From positions 1-64,000 of the forward strand of contig JAHJHT010000009.1 of assembly GCA_018823835.1 (NCBI GenBank): a stretch of 64,000 nucleotides of DNA, written 5' to 3'. Of the stretch, positions 44,674-52,817 are shown piece after piece. Source of the DNA: Alphaproteobacteria bacterium. GTDB taxonomy: Bacteria; Pseudomonadota; Alphaproteobacteria; Rhizobiales; Rhizobiaceae. The notes under the pieces are model-generated. The model was not told the origin of the DNA. It saw only the letters and a program-made list of their open reading frames with translations, and did not search any database. The position numbers were made by a program, and so were the translations under genes. Every line of letters starts with the position of its first letter. Within the stretch, counting starts at the first letter, position 1.

Positions 44674-45135
44674 ATGATCCTGAAACTCACGGCACTTGCG
44701 CTGACGGCGCTGACCCTGTTGCCGAGCGGCGCGCATCTCTTCGAACTGCCGGGCAAGATCGATCTCGAGCAGGACGCCTATTTCACCGTACAGGGCATCT
44801 ATGCCGGCTGGGCCTTGTTCATCGTGCCGATTGCCGGGGCGATCGTCGCCAACATCGCGCTGTATGTCGCCGAGCGCAGGCGCGGCGGCGGTGCTGCCGG
44901 ATACGCGCTGGTTGCTGCCTCGCTGATCGTCGTCAGCCTTGGCGTGTTCTTCGGCTTCGTGTTTCCCGGCAACCAGGCGACCGCCAACTGGACCGCGGCA
45001 CCCGATGGCTGGCAGGCGCTGCGTCGCGCATGGGAATATGGCCACGCGACCAACGCGGCGATCCTGTTTGCCGCCCTGCTTGCGACGGGCCGGGCGCTGA
45101 TCGGCCGCGAAACCACCGCCGGCCGGGCTACCTGA
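44674..45135 (+). CDS. Four-helix membrane protein, DUF1772-like
   Basis: This 153-residue protein has four predicted membrane helices: an N-terminal one ending in PSGAHLFELPGKIDL, FIVPIAGAIVANIALYV, YALVAASLIVVSLGVFFGFV, and NAAILFAALLATG. Loop residues GAHLFELP and HATNAA are typical of DUF1772-like proteins. GGGAGAAG precedes the ATG. The function is unknown. Confidence 0.78.
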   Translation: MILKLTALALTALTLLPSGAHLFELPGKIDLEQDAYFTVQGIYAGWALFIVPIAGAIVANIALYVAERRRGGGAAGYALVAASLIVVSLGVFFGFVFPGNQATANWTAAPDGWQALRRAWEYGHATNAAILFAALLATGRALIGRETTAGRAT

Positions 45136-45332
45136 CGGGTACGCGCAGGTCTCGTCGTCTACCGCCAGGAGACGATGCGGGGATGAGCGGCGCGCAGGCA
45201 GCCGCGGGAGCGTTTCGACTTACCTGGCCGGGCCGGGCGCTCCCGACAGGCTGGGGGTATCCTTGCGAAATGCTTCAATCCTGGCGCGAAACCCCCTAGT
45301 GTCAGGTCATTGCGTCCATTCCGGATCCAGGC

Positions 45333-47780
45333 ATGAACAACCACAAGAGCCCTGCCGGGCGTGCGGCTGCCGCTTCGCGGCGCTGCGTCTACACCGCCAT
45401 TATCGGCCGGTACGAGAGGCTGAACGAGCAGCCGATGGCGGCGGACTCCTCCATCCCCTTCATCTGCCTGACCGACGACCCGGAACTGACCAGCGAAAGC
45501 TGGGAGATCAGGCTGGTGAAGCCGGAGTTTCCTGGCGACCCGGTGCGCAGCCAGCGGCTGCTGAAGATCATGGCGCACCGCGTGCTGCCGGAGTTCGACG
45601 CGTCGATCTACATGGACAACACGGTCGTGCTGTCGGCGCCTCCCGAAGCGATCTTCGAGCGCTATTTCGGCGGCACGCCGATGGCCTTGCCCGCGCACAG
45701 CTTCCGCGAGCGGCTGAGCGACGAATTCGACGTGATCGCGCTACAAGGGATCGACGATCCGGCGCGCGTGACCGAACAGCGCGAGCACTATGCGAGGAGC
45801 TACAAGGGGGTTCTGGACGAGCCGGTCTACTGGAACGGCATCATGCTGCGCGACCACGCCGACCCGGCGGTCCGCCAGATGTGCGAGGTGTGGTCGGCCC
45901 ATATCCTGCGCTACTCCAGACGCGACCAGCTGTCGATCAACGTGGCGCTGCGCGAGGCGGAACTGACGCCGCATGTCATCGTCGAGGACAACAAGCACTC
46001 CTGGTTCCACAGCTGGCCGCACCGCAATGACCGCAAGCTTCCCTTCATCTTTCCCGACAGGGTGCGCCAGATCGCCGAGCTGAAGAGCGGGTTCGAAAAG
46101 ACGCTGAAGGAGCGCAACGCCGAAATCCAGAAGCTGAAGACCATGCTGGCGGCCAGCACAGCTGCCAGGCAGGAGATGCTGGCCTCGCACAGCTGGCGGG
46201 TGACGGCTCCGCTACGCGCCGCCAGCACGGCAGCTCGCGCCATCCTGACCGGCCTGGGGCGGCTCCGCCATCGATCCGCCCGGGAGGCTTCACGCCGGAC
46301 AGCGGCCGGGTGGAAACCCGCCGCGCCGGAGAGCGCCATCGCCAGGGACCTGGCGCGCGACGGATTTGCCGGGCCGATCCGGCTGTTCACGCGCGAGCAG
46401 TGCGACCTCATCCTGCGGCACTACCGCTTCGGCGGGCCGAAGCCGACACCGGAATGGCCGAAGGACCGCGCCGTGGTCGATGCGTTCTTTCACGACCTGG
46501 CGATGCGGCCGCAGATCCTCGACAGGCTCGCGGACCTGCTCGGGCCCGACGTGGTGTTGTGGGGAGCGAGCGTGGTCGAGCGCAAGCCGGGGCAGGCGCA
46601 TCTCGTGCATACCGACATCGAGAGCAGCGCGCCGGCCGGCGGCTTCGTCTCGGTCTGGATCGGGCTTGAGGGGACCTCGCGGGACTCGGCGCTGGCCATG
46701 ATCACCCGCTCGCACCTGTTCGGGACGCCGGTGCAGCAGGTGATGCACGAGGCCGGGCTGGCGCGCGAGACGACCGGCAACGACAGGATCCTGGCGCTGG
46801 CGCGCCAGCGGGACGGCGCGGCGGAACTGGTGCAGCCGGCAATGGGCGACGGCGACGCGCTGTTCATGGACGGGCGCATCTGGCACGGCTCGCTGAATAC
46901 CGGCACGGCGAAGCGGACGGCGCTGCTGCTGCAATATGCGCGGGCCGGCGCGGAAGTGCCGATCCAGGAGCCGGGCAGTTCCGACTGGCCGTTCCGTCTG
47001 ACCGAGCGCCGGGCGACCTGCCTGCCGGTGCTGGTCGGAGCGCGGCCGGCAGCGGAAATGCCCGGGCGGCCGCATGGCCAGGCGCCGGTCGGCTCGGTGG
47101 TCAGCCAGAACGCCGGGCTCGAGGCCGGGGCGGACGGCTTTTCGCCCTTCCACATCCTGCGCGGCGGGACACCCAATGCGCCCGACATGGAATCGCATGT
47201 CTCGGTGCTTGCCCCGGGGCACTCGCCGCATCCGCCGCATCACCATGTCGAGGAGGAGTTGCTGGTGGTTCTCGACGGCGAGGCCGAGATCGTCATTCCG
47301 CAGGCGGCAGACGACGCCGCGCCGCGGGTCGAAACGCTGCGTGCAGGGGGGCTGGCCTACTATCCGGCCTACCAGTTCCACACGATCCGCAACGTGTCCG
47401 CGCAGCCGGTGACCTATGTGATGCTGAAATGGCGCGGAGCGCCGAAGGAAACCGAAAAGCAGCTCGGCACGCTGGCACTCGACATCGGCAGAGTGGCGGC
47501 CGACGAAAAGCCGATCTCGATGCCGAAACTGTTCGAGGGGCCGACGGGCTTCCTGACGAAGCTGCATGCGCATGTCACGACGATGGCTCCAGGCAAGGGC
47601 TATCCGGCGCATGTCGACCGGCACGACGTGGCGATCATCGTGTTTTCGGGCGAGGTGGAGACGCTGGGCCAGCGCATCGGACCGGGCGGCACGGCGTTCA
47701 GCGCGGCCGGCGAAGAGCATGGGCTGAGCAACCCGGGAACGGTACCGGCACGCTACCTGGTGTTCGAGTTCCACGCCTGA
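45333..47780 (+). CDS. Fusion: DUF616-type glycosyltransferase, 2OG-Fe(II) dioxygenase, two cupins
   Basis: This 815-residue protein joins four parts. Residues 16-240 look like a DUF616-type glycosyltransferase (CVYTAIIGRYERL, YMDNTVVL with D95). Residues 243-300 form a coiled coil ending in SHSWRVTAPLRA, a motif common in polysaccharide glycosyltransferases. Residues 330-545 resemble PhyH-type 2-oxoglutarate/Fe(II) dioxygenases with iron ligands H426, D428 (HTD) and H518, and R528 for the co-substrate. Residues 605-815 hold two cupin barrels (H636-H638, E642, H683; then H760, H764, H796). There is no signal peptide. It converges on sitD. A role in making and hydroxylating a surface glycan is inferred. 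Confidence 0.82.
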   Translation: MNNHKSPAGRAAAASRRCVYTAIIGRYERLNEQPMAADSSIPFICLTDDPELTSESWEIRLVKPEFPGDPVRSQRLLKIMAHRVLPEFDASIYMDNTVVLSAPPEAIFERYFGGTPMALPAHSFRERLSDEFDVIALQGIDDPARVTEQREHYARSYKGVLDEPVYWNGIMLRDHADPAVRQMCEVWSAHILRYSRRDQLSINVALREAELTPHVIVEDNKHSWFHSWPHRNDRKLPFIFPDRVRQIAELKSGFEKTLKERNAEIQKLKTMLAASTAARQEMLASHSWRVTAPLRAASTAARAILTGLGRLRHRSAREASRRTAAGWKPAAPESAIARDLARDGFAGPIRLFTREQCDLILRHYRFGGPKPTPEWPKDRAVVDAFFHDLAMRPQILDRLADLLGPDVVLWGASVVERKPGQAHLVHTDIESSAPAGGFVSVWIGLEGTSRDSALAMITRSHLFGTPVQQVMHEAGLARETTGNDRILALARQRDGAAELVQPAMGDGDALFMDGRIWHGSLNTGTAKRTALLLQYARAGAEVPIQEPGSSDWPFRLTERRATCLPVLVGARPAAEMPGRPHGQAPVGSVVSQNAGLEAGADGFSPFHILRGGTPNAPDMESHVSVLAPGHSPHPPHHHVEEELLVVLDGEAEIVIPQAADDAAPRVETLRAGGLAYYPAYQFHTIRNVSAQPVTYVMLKWRGAPKETEKQLGTLALDIGRVAADEKPISMPKLFEGPTGFLTKLHAHVTTMAPGKGYPAHVDRHDVAIIVFSGEVETLGQRIGPGGTAFSAAGEEHGLSNPGTVPARYLVFEFHA

Positions 47781-47801
47781 AACCGGCGCGGGGGCAGCCG
47801 G

Positions 47802-48662
47802 TCAGGCCGGCTCGCCGCCGGCCTCCGCCATGAGCCGGGAGTTGCTGCGCGTCAGCCAGAGGCGGCGCAGGAAGGCGAGGATGAAGGCGGCGCTGAGGAC
47901 CAGCACGATGGTCGGTGCCGGCGCGCTGTCGAGGAAGAAGCTCATATAGGTACCGGCGAGCATGGCCGCGGTGCAGACCAGCACGGCCACGAAGAGCATC
48001 CAGCCGAACGAGCGCACCACGAGGAAGGCGATGGCGCCCGGCGTGACGAGCAGCGCGACGGCGAGGATCAGGCCGACCGAGCTCAGCGTGGCGACGATGG
48101 TGAGCGAGAGGATCGACAGCAGGCCGTAATGCAGCAGGCCGGTGCGCAGGCCGGATGCCTGGGCCTGCGCCGGGTCGAAGGCGTGCAGCAGAAAGTCCTT
48201 CCACTTGAGGAGCAGGACGGCCGAGACGGCGAGGCCGATGAGACCCGAGGTCCAGAGGTCGTCGGTGCCGATGCCCAGCATGTTGCCGAACAGGATGTGG
48301 TCGAGGTGCTGGTTGGTGTGGATCGAGGTGAAGAGGATGATGCCGACGGCGAACATGCCGGAGAAGACCACGCCCATGACGGTGTCCTGCTTCACCCGGC
48401 TGTTGTGCGACAGGTAGCCGGTCATAAGCGCGCAACTCATGCCGGCGGCAAAGGCGCCGACGATCAGGGGTATGCCGACGATCCAGGCGAGCACGACGCC
48501 CGGCAGCACGGCGTGGCTGACGGCATCGCCCATCAGCGCCCAGCCCTTGAGGACGAGAAAGCAGGACAGCAGCGCGGTCGGCGGCGCGACCAGCAGCACG
48601 ACCCAGAAGGCGTTCTGCATGAAGGGGAACTGGAAGGGGAGGAGGAGGTTCTCGACGGTCAT
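47802..48662 (-). CDS. sitD: Mn/Fe ABC importer permease SitD
   Basis: This 286-residue permease of the ABC-3 metal family has eight or so membrane helices. Family motifs are LKGWALMGDAVSHAVLPGV near the N-terminus and VSAVLLLKWKDFLLHAFDP in the cytoplasmic loop. The ATG overlaps the sitC stop as ATGA. It forms the channel with SitC for manganese or ferrous iron uptake. Confidence 0.93.
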   Translation of the reverse strand: MTVENLLLPFQFPFMQNAFWVVLLVAPPTALLSCFLVLKGWALMGDAVSHAVLPGVVLAWIVGIPLIVGAFAAGMSCALMTGYLSHNSRVKQDTVMGVVFSGMFAVGIILFTSIHTNQHLDHILFGNMLGIGTDDLWTSGLIGLAVSAVLLLKWKDFLLHAFDPAQAQASGLRTGLLHYGLLSILSLTIVATLSSVGLILAVALLVTPGAIAFLVVRSFGWMLFVAVLVCTAAMLAGTYMSFFLDSAPAPTIVLVLSAAFILAFLRRLWLTRSNSRLMAEAGGEPA

Positions 48663-49540
48663 CAGAGCGCTCCCTCGGAAGCGACGGGCCGGGCAAGCGC
48701 CTCGGCGGCCTTGCGGCGGGTAGCAATGAGGCCGTGCTTGGGGGCCAGGAAGAATGCAATCAGGAAGATCAGCGTCTGCAGCGTGACGATGACGCCGCCG
48801 GTGGCGCCGTCGAGGAAATAGCTGAGATAGGCGCCGACCAGGCTGGTCAGCGTACCGATGACGACGGCGAGCGTGATGACGCGCGGAAAGCGGTCGCTGA
48901 GGAGATAGGCGGTGGCGCCCGGCGTCACCACCATGGCGATGACGAGAAAGGCGCCGACGGTGATCATGGCGGCGACGATGGCGGCAGAGAGCAGCACGAA
49001 GAAGACGGCTTTCAGGAGGTCGGGGCGCAGGCCGATCGAGCGGGCGTGGTTCTCGTCGAAGAAGGTGACCATCAGGTCCTTCCACTTGGCGAGCAGCACG
49101 GCCAGCGAGACGAAGCCGATGATGGCCATCTGCAGCGTGTCCTGCGGGGTGATGGCGAGGATGTTGCCCATGATGATGGTCTGGACGCTGATCGAGGTCG
49201 GATTGACCGAGATCATGAACAGGCCGAGGCCGAAGAAGGAGGTGAAGATGATGCCGATGATGACGTCGATCTTCAGGCCGGAACGGTCGCTGAGGAAGAG
49301 CATGGAGCCGGCCGCCAGGCCGCCGGCGATGAAGGCGCCGAGAGAGAAGGGCAGGCCGAGCATGAAGGCGCCGGCAACACCCGGCACGACGGAATGGCTG
49401 AGCGCATCGCCGATCAGCGACCAGCCCTTGAGCATCAGATAGGCCGAGAGGAAGGCACAAACGCCGCCGACAAGCGCCGATACCCACATGGCGTTGACCA
49501 TGTAGGAATAGGAGAAGGGCTGGAGCAGAAGCTCGATCAC
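48662..49540 (-). CDS. sitC: Mn/Fe ABC importer permease SitC
   Basis: This 292-residue ABC-3 permease has LKGWSLIGDALSHSVVPGV and LAVLLAKWKDLMVTFFDENHA, matching SitC and MntC-type channels. It is a paralogue of SitD encoded downstream. The start overlaps the sitB stop as ATGA. Confidence 0.93.
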   Translation of the reverse strand: MIELLLQPFSYSYMVNAMWVSALVGGVCAFLSAYLMLKGWSLIGDALSHSVVPGVAGAFMLGLPFSLGAFIAGGLAAGSMLFLSDRSGLKIDVIIGIIFTSFFGLGLFMISVNPTSISVQTIIMGNILAITPQDTLQMAIIGFVSLAVLLAKWKDLMVTFFDENHARSIGLRPDLLKAVFFVLLSAAIVAAMITVGAFLVIAMVVTPGATAYLLSDRFPRVITLAVVIGTLTSLVGAYLSYFLDGATGGVIVTLQTLIFLIAFFLAPKHGLIATRRKAAEALARPVASEGAL

Positions 49541-50445
49541 GAGGTGGAGCCCTCGTCGGAGGTGCGGCGGGTCTGGTCGCCGTAGTGGACGAGCGGGCGC
49601 TCGTCGTCGGTGATGATGCTGATCTGGCGCGGGTCCTCGTCGTCGTGCAGGTCGGAGCCGCCGATGGTGAAGTGGCGCAGCACGCCGCCGAAGGCACGCT
49701 CGAGGTTCTCGCGGGTGAAGGTGGTTTCGGTCGGGCCATAGGCCAGCACCGTGCCCTTGACCAGAATGGTGCGGTCGCAGAATTCCGGCACGGAGCCCAG
49801 ATTGTGGGTCGAGACCAGCATGATGCGGCCTTCGTCGCGCAGCTCGCGCAGGAGGGCGACGATCTGGTCCTCGGTCTTGACGTCGACGCCGGTGAAGGGC
49901 TCGTCGAGCAGGATGACGCGGGCGTCCTGCGCGAGCGCGCGGGCGAGGAAGACGCGCTTGCGCTGGCCGCCGGACAGTTCGCCGATCTGGCGCTTGCGGA
50001 ACTCCTGCATGTTGACGCGGGTCAGTGCGTCATCGACGGCGGCGTGGTCGGTGCGGGCGGGGCGGCGCAGGAAGCCCATATGCCCGTAGCGGCCCATCAT
50101 GACGACGTCCTCGACCAGCACCGGAAAGGTCCAGTCGACCTCCTCGGCCTGCGGCACATAGGCGACGAGGTTTTCGCGCAGCACGTCGCGCACCGAGCGG
50201 CCGAGCAGGCGGATCTCGCCGCGGGCGACCGGCAGGAAACCCATGATCGCCTTAAACAGCGTCGACTTGCCGGCGCCGTTGACGCCGACCAGCGCGGTGA
50301 TGGTGCCGGTCGGGATCTCGAAACTCGCGTCGTGCAGCGCGGTGTGGCCGTTGCGGTAGGTGACGGTCACGTCACGCGCAAGAATGCCGTCCGGATTGCT
50401 TTCCACCGGTTTGCCCTTGGCATCGGGGATGGCTGTCTGCAGCAA
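49537..50445 (-). CDS. sitB: Mn/Fe ABC importer ATPase SitB
   Basis: This 302-residue ATPase has Walker A GVNGAGKST, PQAEEVDWTFPV after the Q-loop, signature LSGGQRKRVFLARAL, Walker B VILLDEPFTGVD and the H-loop in STHNLG. The PQAEEVDWxFP stretch is typical of manganese/iron transporters. A tail of about 40 acidic residues (HDDEDPRQIS) after the ATPase core is typical of rhizobial SitB. It overlaps sitC by 4 bp. Confidence 0.94.
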   Translation of the reverse strand: MLQTAIPDAKGKPVESNPDGILARDVTVTYRNGHTALHDASFEIPTGTITALVGVNGAGKSTLFKAIMGFLPVARGEIRLLGRSVRDVLRENLVAYVPQAEEVDWTFPVLVEDVVMMGRYGHMGFLRRPARTDHAAVDDALTRVNMQEFRKRQIGELSGGQRKRVFLARALAQDARVILLDEPFTGVDVKTEDQIVALLRELRDEGRIMLVSTHNLGSVPEFCDRTILVKGTVLAYGPTETTFTRENLERAFGGVLRHFTIGGSDLHDDEDPRQISIITDDERPLVHYGDQTRRTSDEGSTS

Positions 50446-50476
50446 GGAAAAGGTCCTTCTTGGTTGGGCCGCTCGG

Positions 50477-51388
50477 TCAGTTCGTATGTTTGGTCAGTCC
50501 CGCCGCGACGGTCTGCGAGGTGACTTTCAGGAGATCAAGATAGGTCGGCACCGGACCGTCCGGCTCGCTCAGGCTATCGACATAGAGCACGCCACCATAG
50601 GCCGCTCCGGTTTCGCGCGCGACCTGCTCGGCCGGCGAGGTGTTGACGGTGCTTTCGCAGAACACGACCGGAATCTTGTGCTCCCTGACGCCGTCGATGA
50701 CGGAACGGACCTGCTGCGGCGTGCCGACCTGGTCGGCGTTCATCGGCCAGAGATAGAGCTCCTTCAGGCCGAAGTCGCGGGCGAGGTAGCTGAAGGCGCC
50801 CTCGCAGGTGACGAGCCAGCGCTTGTCTTCGGGGATGGTGGCGATTTCGGCGCGCAGCGGCTCGACGACGGCGTGGATCTTCTCCTTGTAAGCCTGGGCG
50901 TTGGCGGCATAGACGGCGGCGTTCTCCGGGTCGTGCTCGGCGAGCGCCTTCGCGATGTTGTCGATGTAAATGGCAGCGTTGTCGGCGCCCATCCAGGCAT
51001 GCGGGTTGGACTGGCCCTCATAGGCGCCGGAGGCGACCGGGATAGCGTCGATGCCGTCGGTCAGCACGACCGAGGGCACGTCACCGAGATTGGCGACGAA
51101 CTGCTCGAACCAGCGCTCGAGGTTGAGGCCGTTCCACAGGATGAGGTCGGCGCCATGGGCGCGCACGATGTCCTGCGGGGTCGGCTCGTAGCCGTGGATC
51201 TCCGCACCCGGCTTGGTGATCGAGACGACGTCGGCGGCGTCGCCGGCGACGTTCGTGGCCATGTCGGCAATGACGGTGAAGGTGGTGACTACCTTCAGCC
51301 GGTCGCCGGACGCCTGTGCCTGAAGGTCGGAGGCGGCGAGCGCCAGCGTGGCAAGGGCGGCCAGGACGGTGAGGCGGATGGGCGGCAT
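50477..51388 (-). CDS. sitA: Mn/Fe-binding periplasmic protein SitA
   Basis: This 303-residue cluster A-I metal-binding protein has a signal peptide (TVLAALATLALAASDLQA). The four metal ligands are visible as H65 (EIHGYEP), H130 (NPHAWMG), E196 (TCEGAF) and D271 (YVDSLS). This His-His-Glu-Asp set is typical of Mn/Fe-binding SitA rather than Zn-binding ZnuA. AGGAG precedes the ATG at 51388. It heads the sitABCD operon. Confidence 0.95.
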   Translation of the reverse strand: MPPIRLTVLAALATLALAASDLQAQASGDRLKVVTTFTVIADMATNVAGDAADVVSITKPGAEIHGYEPTPQDIVRAHGADLILWNGLNLERWFEQFVANLGDVPSVVLTDGIDAIPVASGAYEGQSNPHAWMGADNAAIYIDNIAKALAEHDPENAAVYAANAQAYKEKIHAVVEPLRAEIATIPEDKRWLVTCEGAFSYLARDFGLKELYLWPMNADQVGTPQQVRSVIDGVREHKIPVVFCESTVNTSPAEQVARETGAAYGGVLYVDSLSEPDGPVPTYLDLLKVTSQTVAAGLTKHTN

Positions 51389-51427
51389 GCGGGAGGCTCC
51401 TGAAGCAGACGCTATCAACATATGCTT

Positions 51428-51444
51428 TTGCAAATCAATTGCAA
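51428..51444. promoter_or_regulatory. TTGCAA-n5-TTGCAA, candidate Mur/Fur-type operator
   Basis: Two copies of the self-complementary hexamer TTGCAA are spaced by 5 bp, 40 bp upstream of the sitA start. In rhizobia, sitABCD is repressed by the Mur (manganese-responsive Fur) protein at AT-rich sites rich in TTGCAA-like repeats. A weaker similar element (ATTGCATGAATTCGCA) lies near 51460-51475. The rest of the 320-bp gap to hutD shows nothing else. Confidence 0.65.
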
Positions 51445-51708
51445 CTGGGCGCCAGCCGAATTGCATGAATTCGCAGGGCGGGGCTTTCGGGCTGGCAGCG
51501 GGTGCACGGCGCGGGGTGTTGGCATGGCGGCGAACAGCCGATATCTGGCAGATGCGGGTTGCTGCTCGCGGTGCCGCGCACGTCGCTGTCGCCCTGAGCT
51601 CCCGGCTGTGCCGGCGTGGCGGAGCTGTTGATCGCATCAGGCGAGACGCGTTGAGACAGGCCTCGGCCGGGCGAACGGCTGGAGCAAGACATGCGGAAAG
51701 GGAGAGAG

Positions 51709-52284
51709 ATGCAGGTTCTGCGCGCTGCCGACCACCGGCGGATGGCCTGGAAGAATGGCGGCGGCGAGACGACGGAAGTGGCGGTGTCTCCGCCGGATGC
51801 GGGGCTCGGCGACTTCGACTGGCGCGTCTCGATGGCCAGGGTCGAGACGGACGGGCCCTTTTCAGGTTTCGACGGCATCGACCGGACGCTCGCCGTGCTC
51901 GACGGCGCCGGGCTGATCCTCTCGGTCGAGGGCAGGGAGCCGGCCGAGCTGCTCGGCCAGAGCGAACCGCTGGCCTTTCCGGCCGACCTGCCGACGCGGG
52001 CGATGCTGATCGCGGGACCGATCACGGATCTCAACGTGATGACCAGGCGCGGACGGCTGCAGCACCGTCTGTACCGGCACGAGCTCGACGGCGCCGCTGA
52101 GCTGCCGGTCGCTGCCGAAACGGTGCTCCTGCTTTGCCATTCGGGAGAGCTTCTCGTCACGTCGTCCGGCGAGACGGCGCGGCTTGGACCGCTCGACGCG
52201 GCGATCGTCGGGCCGGAAGCCTTGCGCGTGGAGGGCAAAGCGCGATTTTATGTTGCGGCAATCGGGCGCGACGTTTCCGTGTGA
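51709..52284 (+). CDS. hutD: HutD/Ves family protein
   Basis: This 191-residue protein is a HutD-type double-stranded beta-helix protein: an opening RMAWKNGGGETTEVAV, DWRVSMARVETDGPFSGFDGIDR, and DLNVMTRRGR. HutD has been proposed to tune histidine use, perhaps by binding formylglutamate; its role is not settled. It is divergent from sitA and about 25 kb from the hut enzymes. The ATG at 51709 has GGGAGAG upstream. Confidence 0.9.
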   Translation: MQVLRAADHRRMAWKNGGGETTEVAVSPPDAGLGDFDWRVSMARVETDGPFSGFDGIDRTLAVLDGAGLILSVEGREPAELLGQSEPLAFPADLPTRAMLIAGPITDLNVMTRRGRLQHRLYRHELDGAAELPVAAETVLLLCHSGELLVTSSGETARLGPLDAAIVGPEALRVEGKARFYVAAIGRDVSV

Positions 52285-52353
52285 ATATCGCCGCAATGGC
52301 ATCTCGTTCGGCGATCAAATGCGATATGCTGGGCAGGAAAGAGGGAGACGCCA

Positions 52354-52578
52354 ATGGCGATAATCAAGATTTCCGCCACCGAAATGGCCGAGGCGGTTGG
52401 GGTCGATCCCAAAGCGTTCACGGCCGCGCTGCGCGCCGCCGCCCCGGCCTGGCACCAGCGCAAGGCCTCCTGGGTGGTCAAGCGGGATGGTCCGGAGCAT
52501 GAGGACATGAAGTCGATCCTGGCGCAGCTGCTGAAGGACATGCGCGAGGAGCGCCGCAGCCGCACCGAAGGCGGCTGA
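52354..52578 (+). CDS. Small basic protein, unknown
   Basis: This 74-residue protein follows hutD by 69 bp. It has a strong GAGGGAGA site before the ATG. The first half looks like a small helix-turn-helix (ISATEMAEAVGVDPKAFTAALRAA). The second half is a charged helix (EDMKSILAQLLKDMREERRSR). It may bind DNA or a partner protein. No family is recognised. Confidence 0.65.
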   Translation: MAIIKISATEMAEAVGVDPKAFTAALRAAAPAWHQRKASWVVKRDGPEHEDMKSILAQLLKDMREERRSRTEGG

Positions 52579-52817
52579 CGCCGGCACGCCCGGCCGCCGG
52601 TTCCGACCGTGCGGCAGCGGGGCAGGCGAGGGGCCGGGTAGAAGACAGTCAGGGCGGCGCTTTGCGGAGACGCCGAGCCCGCGCTTGCAGCGCTTCAGGC
52701 ATCAGCGTATTGCGATGAATTAAATCGAGCGCGGCGGTGCAACCAAACGCCGCTGCAGCGGTTTAGGGCTGAGGGAAGTTGCGTTCTGCGACAGCCTCCG
52801 CCTCACAGGACCTTTGG

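Noticed and set aside
47802..49739. Minus-strand 645-residue frame spanning both sit permeases
   Set aside because: Only its last 286 codons are real (sitD); the upstream part is an out-of-frame reading of sitC and sitB. The ATGA overlap at 48662 fixes the true start.
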